Source: Egicoccus sp. AB-alg2 | Lineage (GTDB): Bacteria; Actinomycetota; Nitriliruptoria; Nitriliruptorales; Nitriliruptoraceae | Direction of reading: 5' to 3' | Assembly: GCF_041821065.1 (NCBI RefSeq) | Contig: NZ_JBGUAX010000004.1 | Location: forward strand, 248,001-312,000 | DNA: 64,000 bases | Shown here: positions 52,184 to 63,592 of the stretch, one piece after another | Layout of the letters: each line of letters opens with the position of its first letter | Position numbering within the stretch: position 1 is the stretch's first letter | The notes under the pieces: generated by a model | What the model was told of the DNA's origin: nothing | The model's database searches: none | Seen by the model: the letters and a program-made list of their open reading frames with translations, nothing else | Made by a program: the position numbers and the translations under genes

Positions 52184-52811
52184 GCCGGTATGGACGCCCA
52201 CCTCCCCAGCACCGACCTCGCCGCCGACGAATCCGCCAGCAGCGACCGCCGCCAGCGCAACCGGCGGCGCACCCGCCGGGCGCTGATCGACGCCGCCCTC
52301 GACCTGTGCGTGCGCGACGGCTTCGACGCCGTGTCCGTGGAGCGGATCGCCGACGCGGCCGGCGTGTCGCCACGGACGTTCTTCCGCTACTTCCCGACCA
52401 AGGACGAGGTCCTCTTCGCCGACTACGAGCAGGAGTTCGACGTCTGGTCGCAGATCACCGCGAACCCCCGGGCGGGCGAGACGCTGCTGGACACGATCCG
52501 GCGCGGCACCCACCAGGTCGCGGCCGACTACCTCGACCGCCAGGCGCACTGGGACCGGTGGTTCGACCTGGTCCGGGGCGATCCGCGGCTGCAGCGACGC
52601 TTCCTCGAGTCGCGCGCGCGGCTGCAGGTCCGGGCCGCGGCGGCCATCGCTGGGCTCCTCGGCCTCGACGTCAGCCGCGACCCGCGCCCGCTGGCGATCG
52701 CGGCGGCCGCCATGGCCGTCACCGACGCCGCCATCCGCCGCTGGGACGCCGACGGCCGCACCCGCCCGCGGGGTGAGGTGGTCGACGAGGCGCTCGACGC
52801 GCTGCTCGACC

Positions 52812-54346
<1,535 letters not shown>

Positions 54347-54350
<4 letters not shown>

Positions 54351-55174
54351 GGGCTGTCGCCCGTCTCCGCGCCGCCCCCGTCGGGATCGGCGGGCGGCTC
54401 GGGCTCCGTCGGCGGCTCGGTCGGCTGCGGCTGCGTCGTCGGCTCCGGCGACGGCTCCGGCTCGGCCGTCTCCTGCGGCGGCGGAGGTGCCGAGGTGGGC
54501 GAGGGCGCCGGTGCCGTCGTGGCGGTCGTGGTCGGGGTGGGCGTCGGCGTCGCGGTGGCCGTCGGCTCGGGCTCCGCCGTCGGCTCGGCCTCGACGGTCG
54601 GCTCCTGCGGCGCGGCAGGTTCGGCCGCGTCGTCGGACACGCTGGGGAACGTGAAGGTCGGCGTGGGCTGGACGTCGTCCTCCGGCTCCACCTCGACGGC
54701 GGCCTCGTCCACGATCGGGTGGGCCCGCAACTCCTCGGTCGCGCGTTCCGGCGTCTCACCCGCCAGCACGACCAGCGTCGGGACCAGCGCCGCGAGGGCC
54801 ACCAGGCAGGCGACCAGCGCCACCCGGCGCAGGCCGGTTCGCTGCGGCCGCCGGCGTCCCGGCCAGGCGGCGACGAGGCTGGCCCAGATCGCGTCCCGCT
54901 CCTCTTCGCGCAGCGGGACGATCGGGTCCGGGACCGTCTCCACGCCGGCGATGTCGAGCAGCCACGTGCGCACGGGGACGTCGGGGTCCATGCCCGGCAG
55001 CTCGGCCAGGGCGGTCATGAACACGTCGCGCGTGGCCACGATCGGGTCGGGCGCGTCGGCGACGGCACTGCGCACGGCCGGACCGTGACGGTGGAGCAGC
55101 ACGGCGAAGGCCGGGGCCCACCCGGCCTGGGCTGACGCCATCAGTTCCGCGTCGGTGCGGTCGCCGTAGCGCAC
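54347..55174 (-). CDS. Single-pass membrane protein with sigma-region-2-like N-terminus and PT-rich tail
   Basis: A 275-residue protein of unusual make-up. Residues about 4-35 (YGDRTDAELMASAQAGWAPAFAVLLHRHGPAVRSAV) resemble region 2 of ECF sigma factors. A hydrophobic helix near residues 124-142 (VALVACLVALAALVPTLVVL) follows. The last 120 residues are rich in proline, threonine and glutamate and would lie outside the cell. No region 4 is present, so it is not a functional sigma factor as read. GTG 55174 has GGGAG upstream. It may be a degraded or anti-sigma-like regulator. Confidence 0.75.
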
Positions 55175-55322
55175 GGTGGCTCCCGGACGTCGATGGCCGC
55201 GAGCGTACCGCCGGACGGACACCGTCTGGTGCTGGCGTGCCCGTCCGCGACCGAGCGCACGCGCCGGGTGCCTAGGCTGCCGGCGCCGCTCCCGGCGGGT
55301 CGCGACGAGGAGGCAGGGCGGT

Positions 55323-55829
55323 ATGGAGGATCCCGGCACCCGGCTGGCGTTCGACCCGATCGCCGAGGCCGAACGCAACTGGCGGGCGCACGGCTGGCCG
55401 GCCCCCGCGGCGATGGCCGCCGTGACCTCGATCACCCGTGCCCACCAGATCCTGCTGCGCCGCGTCGACGAGGTGCTGCGTCCGCTCGGACTGACGTTCG
55501 CCCGCTACGAGGCGCTCGTGCTGCTGCACTTCTCCCGCGAAGGGGAGCTGCCGCTGGGCAAGATGGGGGCGCGGCTGCAGGTGCATCCGGCGTCGGTGAC
55601 CAACGCCGTGGACCGCCTGGAAGCGGCGGGCTACGTCCGCCGCGCGGCGCACCCGACCGACGGCCGTACGACGCTGGCGAGGATCACCCCGACCGGTCGC
55701 GAGGTGGTGGAGACGGCGACGGCCGCACTCGGCGAGATCCGCTTCGGGGCCGCCGGCCTGGACGACGCGGCCGCCGCGCGGGTCACGGACGAGCTGCGGG
55801 CCATGCGCGAGGCCGCCGGCGACTTCTGA
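55323..55829 (+). CDS. MarR family transcriptional regulator
   Basis: A 168-residue MarR protein. LTFARYEALVLLHFSREGELPLGKMGARLQVHPASVTNAVDRLEAAGYVRRAAHPTDGRTTLARITPTG is the winged helix with its DNA-recognition helix and wing. ATG 55323 has GGAGG upstream. A TAGGCT hexamer at 55272-55277 may be its -10 box. It precedes the mutase gene by 83 bases and may regulate it. Confidence 0.92.
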   Translation: MEDPGTRLAFDPIAEAERNWRAHGWPAPAAMAAVTSITRAHQILLRRVDEVLRPLGLTFARYEALVLLHFSREGELPLGKMGARLQVHPASVTNAVDRLEAAGYVRRAAHPTDGRTTLARITPTGREVVETATAALGEIRFGAAGLDDAAAARVTDELRAMREAAGDF

Positions 55830-55912
55830 CCAGCCTGCCGGGACCGGCGTCGGGTGGCGGAAGCTTTGACGTCCAAGTACTTTTCCCTCGGAGCCCCCGG
55901 GAGGAGCCGTCG

Positions 55913-57571
55913 ATGTCGTGGCAGGAGCAGTACGAGCGCTGGAAGTCGGCCTACGAGCGGGCCGGTGAGCGCGACGCCGATTTCACGACGCTGTCCGGCA
56001 TCCCACTCGAGCCGCTGTACGGCCCGCACAACGTGTCCCTCGACCCCGAACGCATCGGGTACCCGGGCGCCTTCCCCTACACCCGCGGCGTGTACGCCTC
56101 GATGTACCGGACCCGCCCCTGGACGATCCGGCAGTTCGCCGGCTTCGCGGACCCGGGGGAGACCAACAAGCGGTTCCACGACCTGGTCCAGGGGGGCCAG
56201 CACGGCCTGTCGGTCGCATTCGACATGCCGACGCTGATGGGGCTGGACTCCGACGACCCCCGCTCCGAGGGCGAGGTCGGTCACTGCGGGGTCGCGATCG
56301 ACACCGTCGCCGACATGGACCGGCTCTTCGACGGCCTGCCGCTGGGCGAACTGACCACGTCAATGACCATCAACGCGCCCGCGGTCACCTTGTTCTGCAT
56401 GTACGCGGTCGCGGCCGAGCGGCAGGGCTGGAGCCTCGCCGACCTCGGCGGGACCCTGCAGACCGACATCCTGAAGGAGTACATCGCGCAGAAGGAGTGG
56501 CTCTTCCCGCCCGAGCCCCACCTGCGCCTGATCGGCGACCTGGTCGAGTTCTGCACGCGCGAGGTGCCGCGCTACCACCCGGTCTCGATCTCCGGCTACC
56601 ACATCCGCGAAGCCGGCTCGACCGCGGTGCAGGAGCTCGCCTACACGCTCGCCGACGGCTTCGCCTACGTGGAGCTCGGCATGCAGCGCGGCCTGCACCC
56701 CGACCAGTTCGTGCCCCGTTTCAGCTTCTTCTTCGACGCGCACATCGACTTCTTCGAGGAGATCGCCAAGTTCCGCGCCGGCCGGCGCATCTGGGCCCGC
56801 TGGCTGCGCGAGCGCTACGGCGCGACCGCGGAGAAGGCGATGCTCATGCGGTTCCACACCCAGACCGCCGGCGTGTCGCTCACGGCCCAGCAGCCGGACA
56901 ACAACATCGTGCGCACCGCCATCGAGGCGCTGGCGGGCGTGCTCGGCGGGACCCAGTCGCTGCACACCAACGCGCTCGACGAGGTGCTCGCGCTGCCCTC
57001 CGACCACGCCGCCAAGGTCGCGCTGCGCACCCAGCAGGTGATCGCCGAGGAGACCGGCGTCACCAACGTCATCGACCCGCTCGGCGGCTCCTGGTACGTC
57101 GAGTGGCTCACCGACGAGATCGAGCGCCGCTGCGAAGAGGAGTTCGCCCGCATCCTCGCGCTCTCCGCGGACGAGACGATGCTGGGCGGCATCCTGCGGG
57201 GCATCGAGGACGGCTACTTCACCTCGGAGATCGCCGACGCCGCGTTCGAGTTCCAGAACCGGATGGAGAAGGGCCGGTTCAAGATGGTCGGCGTCAACGC
57301 CCACGTCGACCGGGACGACGACGAGCTGGAGATCCTGCGCATCGGCGCCGAGGTGGAACGCGGTCAGGTCGAGCGACTCCAGCGCATCAAGTCCGACCGC
57401 GACCCGCACCGGCTCGAGGCCGCGATGGAGCGTCTGCGGGCGGCGGCCGACGGCGAGGAGAACCTCGTGCCGCTCATCATGGACGCGGTCCGGGCCGACG
57501 CCACGGTGGGCGAGATCTCGCGGCTGCTGCAGGACGCCTGGGGCAGCTACTCGGAGACGCCCCGGCTCTGA
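55913..57571 (+). CDS. icmA: Isobutyryl-CoA mutase-like large subunit (acyl-CoA mutase)
   Basis: A 552-residue catalytic subunit without a B12-binding domain. Typical mutase segments include [32 protein letters not shown] and [14 protein letters not shown], with H230 the catalytic base position. Two residues decide substrate: position 75 is phenylalanine (methylmalonyl-CoA mutase has tyrosine) and position 193 is glutamine (mutase has arginine). Phe/Gln is the known isobutyryl-CoA mutase pattern. It would swap isobutyryl- and n-butyryl-CoA. The small B12-binding subunit is not in this window. ATG 55913 has GGAGGAG upstream. Confidence 0.88.
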   Translation: MSWQEQYERWKSAYERAGERDADFTTLSGIPLEPLYGPHNVSLDPERIGYPGAFPYTRGVYASMYRTRPWTIRQFAGFADPGETNKRFHDLVQGGQHGLSVAFDMPTLMGLDSDDPRSEGEVGHCGVAIDTVADMDRLFDGLPLGELTTSMTINAPAVTLFCMYAVAAERQGWSLADLGGTLQTDILKEYIAQKEWLFPPEPHLRLIGDLVEFCTREVPRYHPVSISGYHIREAGSTAVQELAYTLADGFAYVELGMQRGLHPDQFVPRFSFFFDAHIDFFEEIAKFRAGRRIWARWLRERYGATAEKAMLMRFHTQTAGVSLTAQQPDNNIVRTAIEALAGVLGGTQSLHTNALDEVLALPSDHAAKVALRTQQVIAEETGVTNVIDPLGGSWYVEWLTDEIERRCEEEFARILALSADETMLGGILRGIEDGYFTSEIADAAFEFQNRMEKGRFKMVGVNAHVDRDDDELEILRIGAEVERGQVERLQRIKSDRDPHRLEAAMERLRAAADGEENLVPLIMDAVRADATVGEISRLLQDAWGSYSETPRL

Positions 57572-59595
57572 GCCTGCTCCGGGGCGGCGAGCTCGCGCAA
57601 CTCGTCGCTGCGGCCGGTGAGCACCACCAGTTCGTCGCCGTCCTGCAGCAGGGTGTCACCGGTCGGCACGACCACCTCGCCGTTGCGGCGGACACTGGTG
57701 AGCACGCTGCGTTCCGGCCAGGCGACCTCGCGAACGGCCCGGCCCGTCAACGCCGAGCCGGGTTGCAGTACCACCTCGACGAAGCCGACGCCGGCCAGGT
57801 CGCGCAGCCGCCCGGACGCCGCCCGCTGCTGGGCGCCCAGGCTGCGGGCGATGCCGCGCTGGTAGGCACGGACCACGTCCCCGCGGCGGAGCACGCCCAC
57901 GACCTCGCGGGTCAGGGGGTCGACGACCGGCAGCCGGCCGACGTCGAGGCTGGCCATGCGGCGCACGGCCCGGAAGACCGGGTCCTGGGCCGTCACCGTC
58001 AGCACCTTGCGGGTGGCCAGATCCTGCGCCGTCGTGCCGGGCCGGGCGAGGTCGGAGCGCGACACGACCCCCACCAGCCGGCCGCGCTCGTCGACGACAC
58101 TGACCCCGTGCGAGCCGCTGCTGGCGAAGTGGGCCCGCAACGCGTCGGCCGAGGTCGTGGCCGGCACGACGTGGCCCTCGGGCGCGGACATCACCTCGCC
58201 GACCGTGACGGTCTGCAGCACGTCGAGTTCGTCGATCTGGCCGTACACGACCCCGCGCTGGCGCAGCTGGTGCAGGTACAGCGAGTCCCAGCCGAGCAGT
58301 TCCGTGACGAACATGGCGATCCCGACGGCCAGCATGAGCGGCAGCACGAGGTCGTAGCTGCCGGTCAGCTCGAAGACGATCAGGATCGCCGTCAGGGGCG
58401 CACGGGCGGTCGCCGCGTAGACGGCCGCCATGCCGACCAGCGCGAACGCTCCGGACTGGACCAGGTCGGCGCCGAGGAACTGCGCGGCGACGATCCCGAA
58501 CGCCGCCCCCAGCGCCGCGCCGGTGAACAGCGTGGGCGCGAACGTGCCCACCGCCGACCCGGACCCCACGGCGAACAGGGTCGCCAGCAGCTTGGCCCCC
58601 GCCAGGGCCAGCAGCAGCCCGGCGGCCGTCCACGACGTACCGAAGCCGCCGTCGAGCATCGCCTGGATCGGCTCGCGGAAGCCGTCGATGCCCGGCAGGT
58701 GCGAACCCTCACCGAGGACCTCGGGGAACACCAGAGCGACCAGCCCGACGCCCAGGCCGCCGAGGGCGACGGTGAACGGCACGCCGATGCGGGACCGCAC
58801 CCGGGCGAACCGACGGCGGGCGACGTCCTCGCCCCGTCGGAACCCGAACGCGACCACGACGGCCGCCAGGCCCAGGCCGGCGTACAGCAGCAGCTCGGCC
58901 GGCGCACCGAGTCCCAGGCCGCTGCTGGCCTGGAACAGCGGCAGGCTCTCGCCGACCAGTTGGCGGGCGGTCACGGCGCTGACGACCGACGCGACCACCA
59001 CGACCTGCAGGGAGCCGGCCCGGCGGATGCCACCCAGCAGCAACTCGATGGCGAACAGCATCCCGCCGATCGGGGCGTTGAAGGTGGCGCCGATACCGGC
59101 GGCCGCGCCGGCCGCGACGAGCGAGCGCATGCGGTCGTCGTCGAGGCGGACGCCACGCCCGACGGCCGAGCCGATCGCGCCGCCGATCAGCACGATCGGT
59201 CCCTCGCGCCCGCCCGAGGCGCCGGTCCCCAGGGCGAGGCTGGTCGCCGCCGTGCCCGCCAGCGGGATGCGTCGGGACAGCTGACCGCCGCGGATGGCCA
59301 GCGACTCCATCGTCGGCACGACCCCGCCGCCGCTGCTCTCCGGGACGACCTTCCACACCAGCAGCCCCACGAGCAGGCCACCCATGGTGGGCACGACCAC
59401 GATCTGCCATGCGGGCACGTCGGGGGACCAGGCGACGCGCTGGACGAGCTCGATCCCGCTGATCAGCAGCCAGACGACCACGCCGGTGCCGAAGCCGGTG
59501 GCCGCCCCCAGGCCGAGCATGACGGGTTCCATCGCACCCGGGCGATGCAGCCGTCGCCGCAGCGCCGCCAGCAGCTCACCCAGTTGCTCACCCAT
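57547..59595 (-). CDS. ClC-type chloride channel/transporter with CBS and RCK_C domains
   Basis: A 682-residue membrane protein. The ClC core carries GASGGREGPIVLIGGAIG, with the gating glutamate in GREGP, and GSAVGTFAPTLF as the chloride filter. The position of the proton-pathway glutamate in bacterial exchangers reads FAIELLLG, with leucine after the first glutamate, which may favour channel behaviour. Two CBS motifs (about 450-570) and a C-terminal TrkA-C-like domain follow (ALTGRAVREVAWPERSVLTSVRRNG). Its last 25 bases overlap the end of the mutase gene. Confidence 0.9.
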   Translation of the reverse strand: MGEQLGELLAALRRRLHRPGAMEPVMLGLGAATGFGTGVVVWLLISGIELVQRVAWSPDVPAWQIVVVPTMGGLLVGLLVWKVVPESSGGGVVPTMESLAIRGGQLSRRIPLAGTAATSLALGTGASGGREGPIVLIGGAIGSAVGRGVRLDDDRMRSLVAAGAAAGIGATFNAPIGGMLFAIELLLGGIRRAGSLQVVVVASVVSAVTARQLVGESLPLFQASSGLGLGAPAELLLYAGLGLAAVVVAFGFRRGEDVARRRFARVRSRIGVPFTVALGGLGVGLVALVFPEVLGEGSHLPGIDGFREPIQAMLDGGFGTSWTAAGLLLALAGAKLLATLFAVGSGSAVGTFAPTLFTGAALGAAFGIVAAQFLGADLVQSGAFALVGMAAVYAATARAPLTAILIVFELTGSYDLVLPLMLAVGIAMFVTELLGWDSLYLHQLRQRGVVYGQIDELDVLQTVTVGEVMSAPEGHVVPATTSADALRAHFASSGSHGVSVVDERGRLVGVVSRSDLARPGTTAQDLATRKVLTVTAQDPVFRAVRRMASLDVGRLPVVDPLTREVVGVLRRGDVVRAYQRGIARSLGAQQRAASGRLRDLAGVGFVEVVLQPGSALTGRAVREVAWPERSVLTSVRRNGEVVVPTGDTLLQDGDELVVLTGRSDELRELAAPEQAQSRGVSE

Positions 59596-59632
59596 CAGAA
59601 CGTGGCGTCCCTCGCCTCGAGGTGCCGAGACG

Positions 59633-60913
59633 CTACTGCGCGGGACCCGTGGTGTGCGATCCGGCGAGTGCGTCCGCCTTTCCATGCAGGACGGCACGCT
59701 CGCGCTCGTTGCCGGCCAGCTCCGCGGCCGCGCGCAACTGCGCGCAGGCCTCCTCGACACGTCCGAGCCTGGCCAGCAGCTCGCCGCGTACGCTCGGCAG
59801 GAGGTGGGAGCCGGCCAGGGTGCCCTCGGCGGCCAGCCGCTCCACGATCGGCAGGGCGTCGGCCGGTCCCGTGGCCATCGACACGGCCACGGCTCGGTTG
59901 AGGTCGACGACGGGGCTCGGGGCCAGCCGCCCGAGCGCCTCGTAGAGCAGCACGATGCGGTCCCAGTCGGTCGAGGCGACGCTGGGCGCGACCGCGTGAC
60001 ACTCGGCGATGGCCGCCTGCAGGGCGTAGCTGCCCCGACCGCGGCCGAGGGCGTCGACGCGGCGCAGCGCGGCGCGTCCGCGTTCGATCTGGACGCGGTC
60101 CCACCGCGAGCGGTTCTGGTCGGCGAGCAGGACCGGCGACCCGTCGCGCGCGACCCTGGCGGCGAATCGGGCTGCCTGGAACTCCATGAGCGCGACGAGC
60201 CCGTGCACCTCGGGCTCGCTCGGCATCAGCCCGGCGAGCACCCGGCCGAGCCGCAGTGCCTCGTCGGCGAGCTCGGTGCGGATCCAGCGGTCACCGCGGG
60301 TCGCGGCGTAGCCCTCGGTGAAGATCAGGTAGACGACCCCGAGCACGGCCCCGAGCCGCCCGCCCCACTCGTCGGGTTCGGGCGTGACGATCGGCACCCG
60401 GGCGGCGGAGAGCGTGCGCTTGGCCCGGACGATCCGCTGCTGCACGGTCGGGACCGGCACGAGCAGCATGCGGGCGATCTCGTCGGTGGTGAGCCCACCG
60501 ACGAGGCGCAGCGTCAGCGGGATCTGGGCCTCGCGCGACAGGACGGGATGGCAGGCCGTGAAGACCAGCCGGAGCACGTCGTCGTCGATCGGCTGCCAGT
60601 CGTCCTCGCGGGCCTCCTCGAGCTGCTGCGCGAGCACGCGGTAGCGCTCGTCGAGGCGTGCCCGGCGCCGCCAGCCGTCGATCGCCCGGCGCTTGGCGAC
60701 GGCCGTGAGCCAGGCGCCCGCGTTGCGCGGGACGCCCGACTCCGGCCACTGGCGCAGCGCGTCGACCACGGCCTCCTGCGCGAGGTCCTCCGCCAGGCCG
60801 ACGTCCCCGGTCATCCGGGCCAACGTCGCCACGATGCGCGGGCCCTCGATCCGCCAGATCGCGTCGATCCGGCGGCGCACGTCGGACACCGGCCCCGTCC
60901 CGTGCGCCGTCAC
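59633..60913 (-). CDS. ECF sigma factor of the ECF42 type (sigma plus TPR-like extension)
   Basis: A 426-residue sigma factor. Residues about 10-175 have region 2 (LARMTGDVGLAEDLAQEAVVDALRQWPESGVPRNAGAWLTAVAKRRAID) and region 4 (LTLRLVGGLTTDEIARMLLVPVPTVQQRIVRAKRTL). The long C-terminal part (DUF6596-like, with LIFTEGYAAT and VVDLNRAVAVSMATGP) marks the ECF42 group. Such factors lack an anti-sigma and sit beside DGPF-family genes, exactly as here: GTG 60913 overlaps the DGPF gene stop as GTGA. Confidence 0.92.
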   Translation of the reverse strand: MTAHGTGPVSDVRRRIDAIWRIEGPRIVATLARMTGDVGLAEDLAQEAVVDALRQWPESGVPRNAGAWLTAVAKRRAIDGWRRRARLDERYRVLAQQLEEAREDDWQPIDDDVLRLVFTACHPVLSREAQIPLTLRLVGGLTTDEIARMLLVPVPTVQQRIVRAKRTLSAARVPIVTPEPDEWGGRLGAVLGVVYLIFTEGYAATRGDRWIRTELADEALRLGRVLAGLMPSEPEVHGLVALMEFQAARFAARVARDGSPVLLADQNRSRWDRVQIERGRAALRRVDALGRGRGSYALQAAIAECHAVAPSVASTDWDRIVLLYEALGRLAPSPVVDLNRAVAVSMATGPADALPIVERLAAEGTLAGSHLLPSVRGELLARLGRVEEACAQLRAAAELAGNERERAVLHGKADALAGSHTTGPAQ

Positions 60914-61332
60914 TTCGTGCCGAGCTGCTCGCGCCAGCCGGCTTCCTTCTGGACGTACTCGTTGTCGGCGTAGGCCTCGAAATCGGCCTCGTCCGTCACG
61001 CGGCGCACCTCGAGCTTGCTGCCCGGCCCCAGTGGCGCGCGGCTCGCCCACTCGGCGGCTTCCTCCTTGCTGGCGACCTGGAGGATCCAGAAGCCGCTGA
61101 AGAGCTCGTGGGTCTCGCCGTACGGGCCGTCGGTGACGATGGGACGGTCCGCCTCGAAGTCGACGACGAACCCGTCCTCGGGATCGGACAGACCCTCACC
61201 GGCCAGCAGGACGCCGGCCTTCATCATCGATTCGTTGTAGGCGCCCATCGCGTCGATGATCTGCTCGAAGTCGAGCTCGGTCGCCGCGGCCTTGGCCTCG
61301 TCGGTGGTGCGCAGGATCAGCATGTACTTCAT
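60910..61332 (-). CDS. YCII-related / DGPF family protein
   Basis: A 140-residue YCII-fold protein. MKYMLILRTTDEAKAA starts it and VTDGPYGETHELFSGFWILQVAS is the DGPF-family signature (here DGPY). Members occur next to ECF42 sigma factors in many actinobacteria. Its function is unknown; sensing or small-molecule chemistry has been proposed for YCII proteins. AGGGGA precedes ATG 61332, and an ECF42-like promoter lies 54 bases upstream. Confidence 0.92.
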   Translation of the reverse strand: MKYMLILRTTDEAKAAATELDFEQIIDAMGAYNESMMKAGVLLAGEGLSDPEDGFVVDFEADRPIVTDGPYGETHELFSGFWILQVASKEEAAEWASRAPLGPGSKLEVRRVTDEADFEAYADNEYVQKEAGWREQLGTK

Positions 61333-61385
61333 GGTGGTTCCCCTCGTGCGGGTCGAGGCCGCCGGTCGCGACCTTCTACCACCAC

Positions 61386-61412
61386 GTCGAATGGGTCCAG
61401 GGCAGATCGACA
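61386..61412 (-). promoter_or_regulatory. ECF42-type promoter of the DGPF-sigma operon
   Basis: Reading left, TGTCGA (61412-61407) is followed after 17 bases by CGAC (61389-61386). TGTCGA plus CGA is, from memory, the -35/-10 motif reported for ECF42 sigma factors. The position, 54 bases before the DGPF start, suggests autoregulation. Confidence 0.65.
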
Positions 61413-61465
61413 CGGGCGAGAAAGAAGTTCGGTGCCAGGTCGGTCGCCGTGGCCCCGGGCCCTTC

Positions 61466-61867
61466 TCAGCGGCCGGCCAGCACCTGCAGCAGGGCGTCGG
61501 CGTACGCCTCGGACGCCCCTGGAGCCGCCACTTCGACCAGCTGCCGGCCGACACGGACGGTGCAGCGCCAGCCGTCGTCGGCCCGGACCAGGGACAGCAG
61601 GGACTCGCCGAGCGCCTCGCGCAGCTGCGACTCCCGCGGCAGCCAGATCGCCTCGGCCTGCTCGATCGCGTCGAGCGCCCACTCCGTCGTGCCGTTGAAG
61701 GCGATCAGGTGTCCGGCCGGTGCGGCACGCACCTCCACGACCATCTCGGAGATGGTGAACACCTCGTCGTCCATGCCCCGGTCGGGCAGCACGAAGCGGT
61801 CGCCGTCCTGGGGTAGCCAGGCGAGGCCGGCGTCACGCAGGCGGCGGGCGGTGGCGATCGAGATCAC
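61466..61867 (-). CDS. Conserved hypothetical protein
   Basis: A 133-residue protein. LPQDGDRFVLPDRGMDDEVFTISEMVVEV and HLIAFNGTTEWALDAIEQAEAIWLPRESQLREAL resemble small actinobacterial proteins that I recall being annotated, doubtfully, as CpaE-like pilus proteins. No ATPase motif is present, so that name should not be trusted. The start is GTG 61867. It is separate from the ECF42 operon. Confidence 0.75.
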   Translation of the reverse strand: MISIATARRLRDAGLAWLPQDGDRFVLPDRGMDDEVFTISEMVVEVRAAPAGHLIAFNGTTEWALDAIEQAEAIWLPRESQLREALGESLLSLVRADDGWRCTVRVGRQLVEVAAPGASEAYADALLQVLAGR

Positions 61868-61975
61868 GCGGCACGGTCCTCGTCGGGCGAGCGGAACGGT
61901 AGGTCATGGTGCCGGCTCGTGGCCCACCGTCGTCAGCTGCGATGCTCGCGGCTCCCGTCCTTCGGAGTCGCTGCC

Positions 61976-62785
61976 GTGCCTGTCCTCGTCACCGGGGCCC
62001 ACCGCCCGCTGCCCCGCCGGATCGCGCTGCGGTTGCTGCGGGAGGGCGGCGAGGTGCGTGCGTTCGCCGACGGCGACACCTCGGCGCTGCGGACGGCCGG
62101 CGCATTCGTCGCGACCGGCACCCCCGACGACGAGGGCCGCCTCGAGGCAGCGCTGGCCGAGGTGCACACCGTGGTCCACGTCGGTGGCGGCCTGCTGGGG
62201 CGGGACGCCGACCGGGACGTGGCTGCGGCGGAGGTCATGACCCGTGCGGCGACCAACGCCGGGGTGCGGCGGATCATCGTGCTGTCGCTGCCCGGCGCCG
62301 CCCCGCAGGCGGACGAGCCCTACCGCCGTGCCCGCGGCCGCATCGAGGAACTGGTCGAACACGCGCCGTCGCCGAGCATCGCGCTGCGCGTGTCCCTGCT
62401 GGACACCCCCGCCGTCCGCGACGCCCTGGCCACGGCCGGCCTCGGCCCGCGCCATCTGGACACCCCGGTCGCGCCGGTGGCGGTTGACGACCTGGTCGAG
62501 CTCGTCGCCGCCTTCGACCGGGCGCGCTCGCGGGCAGGGACCGGGCACCTGGTCGTCGGCGCGGACGGTCCGGTGCGCCTGTCGCTGGGGGAGTGGTTGG
62601 ACCGGGTCGGGGTCGCCCGGCCCGGCCGTGGCTCGCTGGTCGGGCGGCGGCTCGCCGACCCGACACGGGCACCATTGCTGGCCGACGCGATCGGCGCCGG
62701 CCCGTGGTGGAGTGCGCCGCCGGCGGTCCTCGACGGCTGGCAGTTCGCCGGACTGCACCCGCGACCACCGGCGGTCGTGGGCTGA
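61976..62785 (+). CDS. NAD(P)-binding Rossmann-fold (NmrA/SDR-like) protein
   Basis: A 269-residue atypical extended-SDR-like protein. PVLVTGAHRPLPRRIALRLLREGGEVRAF starts the Rossmann fold, but the usual GxxGxxG is altered to GAHRPLP, so NAD(P) binding may be weak. HVGGGLLGRD and IIVLSLPG follow. GTG 61976 is chosen as it begins just before the first strand and has CGGAG upstream; the frame opens at 61919. It may be a dehydrogenase-like regulatory protein. Confidence 0.7.
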   Translation: MPVLVTGAHRPLPRRIALRLLREGGEVRAFADGDTSALRTAGAFVATGTPDDEGRLEAALAEVHTVVHVGGGLLGRDADRDVAAAEVMTRAATNAGVRRIIVLSLPGAAPQADEPYRRARGRIEELVEHAPSPSIALRVSLLDTPAVRDALATAGLGPRHLDTPVAPVAVDDLVELVAAFDRARSRAGTGHLVVGADGPVRLSLGEWLDRVGVARPGRGSLVGRRLADPTRAPLLADAIGAGPWWSAPPAVLDGWQFAGLHPRPPAVVG

Positions 62786-62814
62786 CCTCGCCCGGCCGGT
62801 CGCCCCGCCCGGGA

Positions 62815-63462
62815 TCAGCCGACGCGCTGCAGCACCCGCCCCACGTCCGGCGCGAGGTGGCCCTCGGGGGCTTTGCCGGCCCGGCCGAAGTGGTCCAGCA
62901 GGAACCCGTCGGCGAACGCCTCGTCGAAGCGCTGACAGTCCGCACCGACCAGCCAGCCGCGCAGCGCGAGCGGCGCCGACAGCGGCGCGTCCGTGAACGG
63001 CGCGACGATCAGCCCACCGCCGGCGCGATTGGCCAGTCCCGCGCTGTTGCGGTCCTCGGCCCAGTCCTCGAGCGCCGCGACGTCCGGTTCGGACAGCGCG
63101 TCGGGGTCGTACCACGCCACGACGCCACCGTGTTCGAGGTTGTGGACGGCGGCGCGTTCGTCCACCGCGCCGCGGTAGACGCCGACGGCCAGCCAGGAGC
63201 CGAAGTGGGCGCCCGAGGCCGGCGGCCGCTCCGCGTACAGCTCGTCAGGATCCGGCGCGCCGGCCTGATCGAGGTGGGCGGCCCCGCCCTCCGGCGCGCG
63301 CTCGTCGACCGTGCAGCCGGCGTCGTTCGCGCCCGCCGCGGCCGCTTCGGCGTCGATGGTGCGCGTCGCCGAGCACCCCGCCACGGCGGCCAACGCCAGC
63401 ACCAGCGTGCCCACGCCCAGACCCCGCCGTGCCCCCCGCACGGCCACCCTGCCCCAACGCAT
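62815..63462 (-). CDS. DUF3105 predicted lipoprotein
   Basis: A 215-residue protein. A signal peptide ends at LAAVAGC, a good lipobox with cysteine at residue 30. PPASGAHFGSWLAVGVYRGAVDERAAVHNLEHGGVVAWYDP is the DUF3105 signature. The family has unknown function. It is convergent with the preceding Rossmann-fold gene (gap 29) and diverges from a short lipoprotein gene. Confidence 0.85.
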   Translation of the reverse strand: MRWGRVAVRGARRGLGVGTLVLALAAVAGCSATRTIDAEAAAAGANDAGCTVDERAPEGGAAHLDQAGAPDPDELYAERPPASGAHFGSWLAVGVYRGAVDERAAVHNLEHGGVVAWYDPDALSEPDVAALEDWAEDRNSAGLANRAGGGLIVAPFTDAPLSAPLALRGWLVGADCQRFDEAFADGFLLDHFGRAGKAPEGHLAPDVGRVLQRVG

Positions 63463-63592
63463 CCCGCCACTCCCTCGTAGCCGGCGCGCAGCCTAGTGAG
63501 CGGCCCGGTGCCGCCCTGTCCGCATGCCCACGTCGGGCGCAGGCCGCCTCCCCGCCGGCCGGTTAGCGTCGACGGGCGACGAGGAGGCTTCC

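Noticed and set aside
56497-59901. A 1,134-codon open frame on the + strand
   Set aside because: It overlaps the mutase gene out of frame and the whole ClC gene in antisense; low-complexity translation only.
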